64,000 nt of DNA from Arthrobacter sp. Edens01 (GCF_001307035.1 NZ_LKIU01000006.1:88813-152812), one strand, 5' to 3'; positions 44,715 through 53,360 are shown, counted from the first letter of the stretch. Numbers and translations: made by a program. The notes: a model not told the origin generated them from the sequence alone.

Positions 44715-45290
44715 ATGACTGAACGAGCCGTTCCGCCCGAACTGGTCGTTGCCGACGCCGCGGCCTGGCGGGCCTGGCTCCAGGAGAACGATGCAGTGAG
44801 CGACGGCGTTTGGCTGATCCTGGCGAAAAAGGGGACCCGGATTCCTACATCGCTCACGTATGCCGAAGCGCTGGGGGAGGCACTGTGCAGCGGCTGGATC
44901 GACGGCCGCAGGAACACCGTGGACTCCGCAACGTTCCGGCAGCACTTCACGCCCAGACGGGTGCGGTCCCTGTGGTCAAAACGGAACGTGGAACTGGTCG
45001 CCGGACTGATCGAGTCCGGCCGCATGCGGGAGCGGGGGCAGGCCGAAATTGGCCGGGCCAAAGCAGACGGCCGATGGGACCGGGCCTACAGAGGACCCGC
45101 GACGCTTGAAGTCCCGGCTGACCTGGAAGCTGCACTGGCGGCTGTGCCGGACGCGGCTGCGGCTTTCGCAGGGCTGGGCCGCTCAGCCCGCTATCCCATC
45201 CTCCACCAGGTGGTCACGGCGCCCAACGACACGGTACGGGCAGCCCGAATCGCCAGGCAAGTGGCCTCGCTGGCCGACGGCCTTGCCTGA
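44715..45290 (+). CDS. YdeI/OmpD-associated family protein
   Basis: 191 residues, soluble. DGVWLILAKKG, SLTYAEALGEALCSGWIDG and FTPRRVRSLWSKRNVELV are the diagnostic blocks of the YdeI family; the end ARYPILHQVVTAPN is also typical. I chose ATG 44715, with AAGGA eight bases ahead; an earlier ATG at 44538 is in frame but lies in non-coding-looking sequence. Family members have been linked to peptide resistance, but the mechanism is unknown. Confidence 0.88.
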   Translation: MTERAVPPELVVADAAAWRAWLQENDAVSDGVWLILAKKGTRIPTSLTYAEALGEALCSGWIDGRRNTVDSATFRQHFTPRRVRSLWSKRNVELVAGLIESGRMRERGQAEIGRAKADGRWDRAYRGPATLEVPADLEAALAAVPDAAAAFAGLGRSARYPILHQVVTAPNDTVRAARIARQVASLADGLA

Positions 45291-45375
45291 GGGGTCAAGC
45301 TTGGCCGCTGGGTTGCTCCGGTCCAACCCGGCCCCGCCGCGCCCCGAGCCGGCCGACGGCATTCTCTAAAGCGGA

Positions 45376-46902
45376 TTAGTCCGCGGGCGGTGCTACGAAC
45401 TCGGCCAGGGCGGCAAGCTGCCCCGAGCGCGCTTCGGGCTGCAGGTACATCATGTGCCCCGCCTCGTAATAGTGGTGCGTGAACCGTGCGCGGGCTGCGT
45501 CGGACAAACGCAGGTGCGCCCAGACGTACTCGGCCGCGAAATGGGGTGTAGCGCCGTCGTAATAGCCGTAGTCAACGTGCACCCGCAGGCTCGGGTTGTG
45601 CGCCATCAGCCGTTCAAGGGTCTTTGTGACGTCGATGGGTACGCCCTCGAACTCCTTGTAGCTCCACGGCTGGACCCTGCCGGTGAGGACTTCGTAAGGC
45701 AGGTCGTTCTCGTAGCCGAGCTCGGCACGGACGTAGTGGTTGATTGCCGCGGCGTAGGGGCCGTTGATTGCGGCGAGGCTGGGATCGTCCCAGTTGACCG
45801 AGGCCTGCGGGTCCTCCGCGGGAGCGGTGAAGCGCCCGTCGATCCGCCCTACAGCCAGTCCCTGGTCCCGGAGCAGCTCGGCGGAGAACTGGGCATAGTC
45901 CCAGCGCAGGTTGGTGCGGCGGATAAACCCGGGGTCAAGGGTGGTGAGTTCGGCAAGGCGCTGGACAGCGGCGTCGTACTCCTCCGTGGTGAGCCGGGAG
46001 CCCTGGCTGAGGGCATATCCGTAGTCCTTCGCCGCATACTCCTCCGCCTCACGCACCACATCGGCCAGCTCCCGGCCCGGATGCCGCCCGTGGAAATGCG
46101 CGATCGCGGCGTAGGTGGGCAGGTGAAGGGCATAAGGCGTGTCCACACCCGGTGCGAACATGACGGTGCCCAGGTTCAAGACGGTGGAGATCAAGCCAAG
46201 CCCGTTGACGGACATTCCGTACGCATCAAAGAGGCGCCCGGCGACGGCGACGGCACGCAGGGTGCCGTAGGACTCGCCCACCAGGTACTTCGGGCTCAGC
46301 CAGCGGTTGTTGCGGGTGGTCCACAGGCGGATCACTTCCGCCACCAGGTCCCGGTCCTGCTCGAACGCGTGGAACTCGTCCGCGGTGTTGCCGTCCACAA
46401 CCCGGGAGAAGCCGGTATTCACGGGATCGATCATCACCAGGTCGGCATGTTCCAGCAGCGTCTGCGGGTTGTCGACCAGGCCGTACGGGGGAGGGGTGAG
46501 GCTGCCGGCATCGCCGGAATCGACCAGCCGGGGACCGAGCAGCCCCAGGTGCAGCCACACGGAGGATGAGCCGGGCCCGCCGTTGAAGGCGAAAACCACC
46601 GGACGGGGGTTCGGGGTTTCTTCCGCGGCGAGGTTGGCCGTGTAAGCGGACAGGAAGATCTCTGCCTTGGGCTTGAACCCTTCGGACTTGCCGTCGGAAG
46701 TTTCCTCCCGCCTGAACACCACCCGGCCAGTGGTGGTCGTGTACTCCAGACCGGAGGGCAGCCGGTGGCTGCGCTGCACCAGATCGTCAGCTACGTCGGT
46801 GGTGCCGCCGGTGTCCGACGCCGATGGTGCGGACGCTGCCCCGGCCGGCGATTTCTCGGTGGGTCCCGGAGCAGGGCTGGTCTCTGCGGACTGTGAAGGC
46901 AT
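45376..46902 (-). CDS. Peptidase S10 (serine carboxypeptidase-like)
   Basis: 508 residues. The oxyanion block NGGPGSSS is at 107-114, the nucleophile Ser211 is in VGESYG, and the His is in EAGHMMYLQP near the end, with an Asp in VHVDYGYYDG before it. The first 40 residues are Pro/Ala/Ser rich without a clear secretion signal, so the enzyme may be cytosolic, which is unlike the vacuolar eukaryotic members. It would cut residues from peptide C-termini. Single-gene unit. Confidence 0.9.
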   Translation of the reverse strand: MPSQSAETSPAPGPTEKSPAGAASAPSASDTGGTTDVADDLVQRSHRLPSGLEYTTTTGRVVFRREETSDGKSEGFKPKAEIFLSAYTANLAAEETPNPRPVVFAFNGGPGSSSVWLHLGLLGPRLVDSGDAGSLTPPPYGLVDNPQTLLEHADLVMIDPVNTGFSRVVDGNTADEFHAFEQDRDLVAEVIRLWTTRNNRWLSPKYLVGESYGTLRAVAVAGRLFDAYGMSVNGLGLISTVLNLGTVMFAPGVDTPYALHLPTYAAIAHFHGRHPGRELADVVREAEEYAAKDYGYALSQGSRLTTEEYDAAVQRLAELTTLDPGFIRRTNLRWDYAQFSAELLRDQGLAVGRIDGRFTAPAEDPQASVNWDDPSLAAINGPYAAAINHYVRAELGYENDLPYEVLTGRVQPWSYKEFEGVPIDVTKTLERLMAHNPSLRVHVDYGYYDGATPHFAAEYVWAHLRLSDAARARFTHHYYEAGHMMYLQPEARSGQLAALAEFVAPPAD

Positions 46903-47246
46903 TCGTTCAGCCTAGCGGGCAAAACTCTGGCTTGTGTGCTGTATCACACGTCATCTATAGTTCCACTAGTTCGCTATAAGAAACACATGTTCAAATATCG
47001 AACACATCGTTTTGAACAGGAAGTGACGGAGAAGTGCGGGTGCGATCCATTCCGCCAGTCCGCCGCCGCCCGGCTCGGATCGCCTCATTGCTGGCTGTGT
47101 GCCAGGGCAGCGACATCTTCCAGAGGCCGGCTGTCATAAATGGAACATAGTGTGTCCCCGGTCACAGATCAGGGTATCTTGATGCGACAGGTTACCGACC
47201 GTTCTTTCAGTAATGTTTCCCCAGTCAAAAAAATAATGGAGTTTCA
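46903..47246. promoter_or_regulatory. Control region of the MHS transporter
   Basis: No gene supported. This AT-rich gap has GTGTG-N6-CACAC (46934-46949), like a GntR-type site, and TGTTC-N7-GAACA (46988-47004), like an IclR-type site, with a related GTTC/GAAAC pair just before it. GGAG lies five bases ahead of the transporter ATG. The regulator is not in the window. Confidence 0.45.
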
Positions 47247-48593
47247 ATGACTACTAAAAGCGCGTCTGCTGCGCCGTCCCAGCGGATGAGCCGGGAGGAA
47301 CGCAAGGTACTTGCGGGCACCCTGGTTGGTACCACCATCGAGTGGTACGACTTCTTCATCTACGCCCAGGCCGCAGGCTTCGTCCTGGCCACCCTTTACT
47401 TCGCGCCCGTCGGTGAAGGCACTGCCCTGGCACAGATCGTTTCCTTCGCCTCCATCGGCATCAGCTTCCTGTTCCGTCCGCTGGGCGCCATCGTCGCCGG
47501 CCACCTGGGCGACAAGCTTGGCCGCAAGCAGATGCTCGTGTTCACCCTGATCATGATGGGTGCCGCCACTGCCCTGATCGGCGTGCTGCCCACCTACGCA
47601 CAGATCGGCGTCGCAGCACCGATCCTGCTGCTGGTCCTGCGTATCCTGCAGGGCTTCTCCGCCGGTGGCGAATGGGGCGGTGCTGCCCTGCTCTCCGTTG
47701 AGCACGCACCCGTGAACAAGCGCGGCTTCTTCGGTGCCTACCCGCAGATCGGCGTTCCCGTCGGCATGATCCTGGCGACGTTCGTCATGTTTGTCATCTC
47801 CAGCACCCTCAGCGAAGAGGCCTTCCTGGAGTGGGGCTGGCGCCTTCCGTTCCTCTTCTCCGTGGTCCTGATCTTCGTGGGCTACTTCATCCGCCGCTCG
47901 GTGGATGAGAGCCCGGTCTTCAAGGAGATGCAGCAGCGCAAGAAGGAATCCTCCGCACCGCTGGGGCAGCTCTTCAAGTACAACTCCCGCGAGGTCATCC
48001 TTGCCGCCCTGATCTTCATCGCCAACAACGCAGCCGGCTACCTGGTTATCGCGTTCTTCGCCTCCTATGCCGGCAAGGCGCTGGGGATGGAACGTCCGGC
48101 CGTGCTGCTGGCCACCACCGTAGGCTCCTTCGGCTGGCTGATCTTCACGATGTACGGCGGCATGCTCTCTGACAAGATCGGCCGTGTTCGCACCTTCCAG
48201 ATCGGCTACGCCTGGGTGTTCCTGTGGGCTATTCCGATGTTCCTGCTGATCGACACCGCCAACGTGTTCCTGTTCGGCCTGTCCATCTTTGTGCTGACCA
48301 TCGGCCTGGGCCTCTCCTACGGACCGCAGTCGGCGCTGTATGCCGAGATGTTCCCGGCCCGTGTCCGCTACTCCGGTGTTTCCATCGGCTACGCGCTCGG
48401 TGCCATCCTGGGCGGCGCATTTGCGCCCATGATTGCCGAGATGCTGCTGAACGCGACCGGCTGGTCCGGCTCGATCGGCATCTACATCATGGTCCTCTGC
48501 GTCATCTCCTTCGTGGCAGTGACCATGGTCAAGGAAACCAAGGGCGCCGATCTTGGCGTCGAGGAGTCGCACCGGGCTCCGCAGCCCAAGTAG
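47247..48593 (+). CDS. MHS-family metabolite:proton symporter
   Basis: 448 residues, twelve spans. VGTTIEWYDFFIYAQAAG at span 1 is the MHS signature; RPLGAIVAGHLGDKLGRK and GFSAGGEWGGAALL are in the following loops. Relatives carry shikimate, proline/betaine, citrate or aromatic acids. ATG 47247 follows GGAG. The gap upstream has IclR/GntR-like palindromes, which supports a substrate-induced carrier for an organic acid. Substrate unknown. Confidence 0.92.
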   Translation: MTTKSASAAPSQRMSREERKVLAGTLVGTTIEWYDFFIYAQAAGFVLATLYFAPVGEGTALAQIVSFASIGISFLFRPLGAIVAGHLGDKLGRKQMLVFTLIMMGAATALIGVLPTYAQIGVAAPILLLVLRILQGFSAGGEWGGAALLSVEHAPVNKRGFFGAYPQIGVPVGMILATFVMFVISSTLSEEAFLEWGWRLPFLFSVVLIFVGYFIRRSVDESPVFKEMQQRKKESSAPLGQLFKYNSREVILAALIFIANNAAGYLVIAFFASYAGKALGMERPAVLLATTVGSFGWLIFTMYGGMLSDKIGRVRTFQIGYAWVFLWAIPMFLLIDTANVFLFGLSIFVLTIGLGLSYGPQSALYAEMFPARVRYSGVSIGYALGAILGGAFAPMIAEMLLNATGWSGSIGIYIMVLCVISFVAVTMVKETKGADLGVEESHRAPQPK

Positions 48594-48613
48594 TCCTTTC
48601 CGACACCCCCAAA

Positions 48614-48669
48614 CGAGATAGCAGAAACTGCCCGTATGAAGCTTCATACGGGCAGTTTCTGTCATTTCG
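48614..48669. repeat. 56-bp intergenic palindrome, copy D
   Basis: Starts CGAGATAGCAGAAACTGCCC. The two 28-base halves pair except at three positions near the outer end, with no loop needed. It lies between the convergent MHS transporter and META lipoprotein genes. Confidence 0.88.
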
Positions 48670-48684
48670 GTGAAGGGGAGGAGG

Positions 48685-49125
48685 CTACCGGGTGAGGGTG
48701 CCGATTTCGTTGCCGGCGCCGTCGTACACCAACAGGGTGTCCTCGCTGGGAACCGCGCTGGCGGCCGAAGCCAGCCACTGGTCCACGTCCGGGCAGGCCA
48801 TCATGGTCATGGCCACTTCCTGGAAGCGGACCGTCCCGTCCTCCAGGACCCAGTGGCCCATCAGCCGGTTGCAGCCGTCGGTTCCGGTAAGACGGCCGTC
48901 CTCATGCAGCTCCAGGGAAGGCTCGCGGGTGTTCTCCGGGTTGCCCCAGATGCCTTCGGGTGCGGACGCGTCAGCTGAGGCATCGGGAGAACCGGACGAC
49001 GACGGCGACGCCCCGCCGCTGCTGCCCGTCACGTCAGGGGTTCCACCGTCGCTGCCGGGGTCCATGGCGCAGGCGGAAGCGCCCAGCAGCAGGGCCAGGG
49101 CCAGGAAGGTGAACCGGGTGCGCAT
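48685..49125 (-). CDS. META-domain lipoprotein
   Basis: 146 residues. The start MRTRFTFLALALLLGASAC gives a lipoprotein signal with lipobox ASAC. A Ser/Gly/Asp-rich linker follows to about residue 58, then a META/HslJ-like domain with GRLTGTDGCNRLMGHW, then MTMMACPD. AGGAGG precedes the ATG at 49125. The corA stop is 12 bases upstream, so it is the second gene of a corA operon. Outer face of the membrane; function unknown. Confidence 0.85.
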   Translation of the reverse strand: MRTRFTFLALALLLGASACAMDPGSDGGTPDVTGSSGGASPSSSGSPDASADASAPEGIWGNPENTREPSLELHEDGRLTGTDGCNRLMGHWVLEDGTVRFQEVAMTMMACPDVDQWLASAASAVPSEDTLLVYDGAGNEIGTLTR

Positions 49126-49137
49126 GTTTTGGGCCTC

Positions 49138-50133
49138 CTAGAGCCAGTTATTCCGTTTGAACGCTGCATAGAGCAGTATCCCAAGCACCACCATAAGCGC
49201 CAGTGCCATGGGGTAACCCAAAGCCCAGTCCAGCTCGGGCATGTGTTCGAAGTTCATGCCGTAGACGGTCCCCACCAGGGTGGGTGCAAAGAGGATGGCT
49301 GCCCAGGAGGAGATCTTCTTGGTCTGCTCATTCTGCGCCACTGATGTCTCCGCGAGGCGGTTCGAGGCCAGGGTTGAGCTGAGCGAGAGGGCGTTGTCCA
49401 GCAGTGAACGGTAGGCCGTGATCCGGTCGATCAGGCGGAGCACGTGGTCCAGTACATCGCCCAGATTGTCTTTGAGCTGGGGCGGCACACCATACTTTTC
49501 CGGATTCCGCTGCAGTTCGCCCACCACCGTTTCCAGGGGACTGATGGCGCGCTGGCAGCCGATGACTTCGCGTGAGAGTTCGTAGATGCGGCGGGAGACT
49601 TCGGCATCGCCGCCGAAGAGCTGGTCTTCAATCTCATCGATATCGTTTTCAAGACCGGCTGAAACCGGCGCGTACTCATCGACCACCTGGTCCAGGATGG
49701 CGTACAGCACTGCCTGCGGGCCCAGGGAGAGCAAGTCGACTTCGTGTTCCAGTCGCTTCCGTACCCGCGCCAGGTCCGGAGACTCGGCGTGGCGGACGGT
49801 AACTACAAAGTTGGGGCCCACAAACAGGTGCAGCTCGCCTATTTCAACGCGTTCGACGTCGTCCAGGTAGCGGGCGGGGCGCAGCACCACAAACAGCTGG
49901 TCACCGTACTGTTCCAGCTTGGAGCGCTGGTGACCGGCCAAAGCGTCCTCAACAATCAGCAGGTTTAGACCGAACTCCTCGGAAACGGCCAGCAGCTCAA
50001 TGTCATCCGGACGGTAGAGCCCTATCCAGGCCATGCCCCCGGTTTCGCGGGTGAGGTCAAAGGTCTCCTCGAGGGTCTGCGGACTATGGACCCGCTCGCC
50101 GTCCACATAGACCGCATTGTCGACCAGGGTCAC
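49138..50133 (-). CDS. corA: CorA-type magnesium/cobalt channel
   Basis: 331 residues. The long soluble N-terminal funnel is followed by two spans at the C-terminus. The selectivity motif GMN is in VYGMNFEHMPELDW near residue 300. It starts with GTG at 50133 after AAAGGAG. It likely mediates Mg2+ uptake. A TAAG-N4-CTTA motif is only 18 bases upstream of the start codon, and the META lipoprotein gene follows. Confidence 0.95.
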   Translation of the reverse strand: MTLVDNAVYVDGERVHSPQTLEETFDLTRETGGMAWIGLYRPDDIELLAVSEEFGLNLLIVEDALAGHQRSKLEQYGDQLFVVLRPARYLDDVERVEIGELHLFVGPNFVVTVRHAESPDLARVRKRLEHEVDLLSLGPQAVLYAILDQVVDEYAPVSAGLENDIDEIEDQLFGGDAEVSRRIYELSREVIGCQRAISPLETVVGELQRNPEKYGVPPQLKDNLGDVLDHVLRLIDRITAYRSLLDNALSLSSTLASNRLAETSVAQNEQTKKISSWAAILFAPTLVGTVYGMNFEHMPELDWALGYPMALALMVVLGILLYAAFKRNNWL

Positions 50134-50151
50134 TGCTGCTCCTTTACGCCC

Positions 50152-50163
50152 TAAGTATGCTTA
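50152..50163. promoter_or_regulatory. TAAG-N4-CTTA motif, copy 5
   Basis: TAAGTATGCTTA, with C before and CC after, as in copies 1 and 3. It lies 18 bases upstream of corA, just ahead of its ribosome site. Confidence 0.5.
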
Positions 50164-50211
50164 CCTTGATGAGCCTACTTCCCCCGGTGGCCCCGGGCTG
50201 GACAAAGGCCC

Positions 50212-50856
50212 TCAGCTGACCTCAAAGACGTCGGCATTGCGCGGCAGCCACGGCTGGCCGGTGGCTGGATGAGCAAACACCAGCGGCAGTCCGGCAGCCC
50301 GTTCCCAGTCCATTGAATCGGCGACCTGGACGTGGACGTGAGGCTCGGTGCTGTTGCCGGAGTTCCCGCATGCACCCACGGGTGTTCCCGCGGACACGGA
50401 ATCTCCCACGGAGACGGCAATCGATCCGCGCCGCAGATGGGCCAGCAGCACATAGGAGAGGTCCCTGCCGGTTCCGACGGCCAGGACCACATGGTTTCCC
50501 GCTATCCCGGCCGGACCCCTGCGGACACGTTCGCGCTGGGTGAGGGCATAGCCGGCCAGGGACAGCGGTGAGCGCCGCGCCTCATGGTCCGGTTCGCCGT
50601 CGTGCACTGCCGCGACCGTCCCCGCCGCCGGAGCCAGCACCGGAGAACCGAATCCGGTGAATGCTTCCGGCGGCTCGGTGCCGAAAAAGCTCCTGAACGA
50701 CGGCGGTGCGGAGCGCCCGTGCCCGTCCACCGCGACGAAGTCGATGGCGTACGCGGTGCCGAAGAGATGCGTGCCGTGGCTTGGGACCCGGTTGGCGGGA
50801 CTGTTCTGCACTGTCCAGCGGCCGGTGAACGGAAAACTCAGGAGCAGCGGTTCCAC
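50212..50856 (-). CDS. M23-family peptidase-like protein
   Basis: 214 residues. His and Asp of the first zinc pair lie in HGTHLFGTAYAIDFV and the HxH pair in EPHVHVQV near residue 180, in line with M23 endopeptidases; GTVAAVHDGEPDH is in the middle. No secretion signal is seen at the N-terminus (MEPLLLSFPFTGRW), so its route to the cell wall is unclear and it may act elsewhere. It lies ten bases downstream of the alcohol dehydrogenase stop on the same strand. Confidence 0.8.
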   Translation of the reverse strand: MEPLLLSFPFTGRWTVQNSPANRVPSHGTHLFGTAYAIDFVAVDGHGRSAPPSFRSFFGTEPPEAFTGFGSPVLAPAAGTVAAVHDGEPDHEARRSPLSLAGYALTQRERVRRGPAGIAGNHVVLAVGTGRDLSYVLLAHLRRGSIAVSVGDSVSAGTPVGACGNSGNSTEPHVHVQVADSMDWERAAGLPLVFAHPATGQPWLPRNADVFEVS

Positions 50857-50865
50857 AGGGTAAGG

Positions 50866-51885
50866 CTATGGGGTGAGCAGCACTTTGACGGCACGCCGCT
50901 GGTCCATGGCGCGGTAGCCTTCCGCGGCATCCTCCAGCGGCAGAGTCAGGTCAAATACCCGTCCGGGGTCGATTCTTCGGTCCCAGATGCGCTGGATGAG
51001 GTCCGGGAGGAACCGGCGGACAGGGGCGGGACCGCCAAGCATGTTGATCTCCGCGAAGAAGAGTTCCATGCCGGGGAGCGCCACCTCGTAGGTGACACCC
51101 ACAAAGCCCATGTGGCCGCCGGGACGGGTGGAGCGGATGGCCTGCAGCATCGATTCCTGTGTGCCGACCGCTTCCACTACAGATTCTGCGCCGACGCCGC
51201 CGGTCAGTTCCCTCACTGCCTCAACGCCTTCGTCGCCGCGCTGCGGCAGGATGTCCGTGGCACCGTAAAAGCGGGCCAGCTGCTGCCGTTCAGGATTCCG
51301 GCTCATGGCAATGATCTGCTCGGCCCCAAGTTCTTTGGCAGCCAGGACCGCCATCAGCCCGACGGCGCCGTCGCCCACCACTACCGTGGTTTTCCCAGGC
51401 CCCGCCTGTGCCGCCGTCGCACCAAACCAGCCGGTGCCCAGCACATCGGAAGCTGCCATCAGTGAAGGAATAAGTTCCGGCGGGGGAGTGCCTGGCGTGG
51501 CTACGAGGGTTCCGTCGGCCAGCGGGATGCGGGCGCGCTGGGCCTGGGTTCCGATGGCACCCATGGGGAACGCGTTGACGCAGCGGCTCTGGAAGCCCGC
51601 CCGGCAGATCACGCAGGTGTTGTCCGATGCCCAGAAGGAACCGACGACGAAGTCTCCGGGCTTGACGGTCCGTACATCAGCGCCGATCTCCTCGACCACC
51701 CCGATGTATTCGTGGCCCATTGGTGAGTCCTGGACTTCTTCCACGCCCCGGTAGGGCCACAGATCCGATCCGCAGATGCAGGTGGCTGCCAGCCGGATGA
51801 CGGCATCTGTTGGTTCTTCAACAGCCGGATCTGCCCGATCTTCCACCCGGACATCGCCGGGGCCGTGCATTATTACGCCGCGCAT
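50866..51885 (-). CDS. Zinc-type alcohol dehydrogenase
   Basis: 339 residues. Catalytic zinc ligands: Cys in ATCICGSD near residue 38 and His-Glu in GHEYIG. VVGDGAVGLMAVLAA is the cofactor motif near residue 170. The structural zinc cysteines are reduced (CVICRAGFQSRC), which fits the group of zinc-type dehydrogenases with MRGVIMHGPGDVRVE starts. ATG 51885 follows AAGGAGG by five bases. A hairpin at 51953 separates it from the gene behind. Confidence 0.88.
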   Translation of the reverse strand: MRGVIMHGPGDVRVEDRADPAVEEPTDAVIRLAATCICGSDLWPYRGVEEVQDSPMGHEYIGVVEEIGADVRTVKPGDFVVGSFWASDNTCVICRAGFQSRCVNAFPMGAIGTQAQRARIPLADGTLVATPGTPPPELIPSLMAASDVLGTGWFGATAAQAGPGKTTVVVGDGAVGLMAVLAAKELGAEQIIAMSRNPERQQLARFYGATDILPQRGDEGVEAVRELTGGVGAESVVEAVGTQESMLQAIRSTRPGGHMGFVGVTYEVALPGMELFFAEINMLGGPAPVRRFLPDLIQRIWDRRIDPGRVFDLTLPLEDAAEGYRAMDQRRAVKVLLTP

Positions 51886-51952
51886 GGCGCCTCCTTGCGG
51901 GTTGGCGTTCCACCAAGGAGAGCACTTTTGCCGCTGCCGGAACAGCCCCAAC

Positions 51953-51994
51953 AGGCGAAGGGCCATCCCGGTGGTCCGGGATGGCCCCTCGCCT
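51953..51994 (-). terminator. Terminator hairpin after the TIM-barrel gene
   Basis: GGGCCATCCCGG (51960-51971) pairs with CCGGGATGGCCC (51976-51987) around a four-base loop. A second layer, AGGCGA with TCGCCT, extends the stem. It lies 20 bases beyond the stop at 52014. Confidence 0.85.
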
Positions 51995-52013
51995 GGCCTG
52001 TCAGGGGGCTGCG

Positions 52014-52991
52014 TTAGAAGCGCACGTTCCGGAGGTACCGGTAGCCCACCTCGGCGGTCTGCAGGGGAGTGACATCCGGCTGGTCATTCTCCACGATGTA
52101 CTCCTTGGGCTGGTGCGCCCGGAAGATGCGCGGGAAATCGATGGTTCCGGTTCCCAGGTCGGCGAAATCTCCCGACGCTTCGCGGTCCTTTACGTGGTAT
52201 TGCAGGGTCTCCTGCGGGGCCTCCCTGATCGTGTCGATGGCGAACTGGACCGGATCTGCAGCACCGACGCCGACGCCGCCGGTGACTGCCCAGTACAGGT
52301 CGACTTCCAGGTGGATCAGCTTCGGGTCAAGGCGGCTGGTGAAGATGTCCCAGGGGGTGAGTCCGCCGCCCAGGTCCGTCGTGAACTCGTGGGCGTGGTT
52401 GTGGTAGCCGTATTTGATGCCCGCGCGTCGCACGACGGCTGCTTCCGCGTTCATCTGGTCTGCCCACCGGTACCAGTCGTCCGCCTTGGTCGAGGCGAGG
52501 TAGGGAACCACCATGTAGGTCTGGCCCAGCGTCCGGGCGTTGGAGATCTTTGTCTGCAGATCCGCCGGGGTGGCACTGATTCCCTCGTGGCTGGACGAGG
52601 CGCGAATTCCCAGACGGTCCAGGGTCCGCTTCATTTCCTTGGCCGTGCGTCCGTACAGTCCGGCCAGTTCCACCCGGTTGTATCCGTACCGGGCAAGCCT
52701 CGCGAAATTCTTATCGATCTCGTCGCCGTTCATGATGGAGCGCAGGGTGTACATCTGGATGCTGATCTGTCCCGGGGGAACGGGCCTGCGGCCCTTGTGT
52801 CCGGGCTTGTCGTGATGCCCCGGCTTGCCGTTGTGGCCGGGTCCCTTGGCGACGGCGGGAGCCGCGCCAAGACCCGCCAGCCCGACGCCGACGCCCGCGG
52901 CAAATGCTCCGCGGATGAAATTGCGACGGTCAACCCCCTTTTTCTCAAGAGAACGATTCAGTGCACCTGTTGCGTCAAATCCAAAGCACAT
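52014..52991 (-). CDS. Tat-exported TIM-barrel sugar isomerase/epimerase-like protein
   Basis: 325 residues. The twin-arginine signal DRRNFIRGAFAAGVGVGLAG ends near residue 48 and is followed by a His/Gly/Lys/Pro-rich linker (GHNGKPGHHDKPGHKG). From residue 75 it is a xylose-isomerase-like barrel with QMYTLRS at the start, SSHEG, YHNHAHEF and VDLYW as metal- and substrate-pocket pieces. Such proteins act on keto-sugars or inosose-type substrates; this one would work outside the membrane. GAAAGG precedes ATG 52991. The ROK regulator gene lies upstream on the same strand. The His-rich linker may bind metal. Confidence 0.87.
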   Translation of the reverse strand: MCFGFDATGALNRSLEKKGVDRRNFIRGAFAAGVGVGLAGLGAAPAVAKGPGHNGKPGHHDKPGHKGRRPVPPGQISIQMYTLRSIMNGDEIDKNFARLARYGYNRVELAGLYGRTAKEMKRTLDRLGIRASSSHEGISATPADLQTKISNARTLGQTYMVVPYLASTKADDWYRWADQMNAEAAVVRRAGIKYGYHNHAHEFTTDLGGGLTPWDIFTSRLDPKLIHLEVDLYWAVTGGVGVGAADPVQFAIDTIREAPQETLQYHVKDREASGDFADLGTGTIDFPRIFRAHQPKEYIVENDQPDVTPLQTAEVGYRYLRNVRF

Positions 52992-53360
52992 ACTGTTGCC
53001 TTTCTGACAGAAGAACGCACTTTCGCCGCCTTCATTGGCAATGGCGAGAATACGCGCGGGGCTTACTGGGGATCACCGGGCCGAAAAGAAAAAGGCTGCC
53101 GTCTCCGGCTAGTCGTCCGAAACGGTCCGGTACCAGCACTAGGGGGTCAAACGTCCGATTTTGTTGTCTGAAACCACTACCAGCGCGCGCGGATGTACCC
53201 AATGTCAGAAAGCGGAAAGACATGCCTGCTTTCCCGCTCTGATCCTTTCAGGGTGCGAGTTGAAGCAGCGGCGGTGGCTGGAAATGAGTCCGTCGCATGA
53301 GGCTAAGTCGGACTTTTGGTGCCTGTCAAGCAAAAGTCGTCGCCACGCCGCTGAAAATCT
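52992..53360. other. Gap between the ROK and TIM-barrel genes
   Basis: No gene supported in 369 bases; short frames here lack ribosome sites and family likeness. GACTTTTG (53311-53318) and CAAAAGTC (53331-53338) form a hairpin with a 12-base loop, 23 bases beyond the ROK stop, that could be its terminator. A promoter for the TIM-barrel gene must lie in the rest, but I see no clear pair. Confidence 0.4.

Noticed and set aside
46936-47139. 67-codon frame in the gap before the MHS carrier
   Set aside because: No ribosome site, odd composition, and it overlaps the operator-like palindromes; better read as control DNA.
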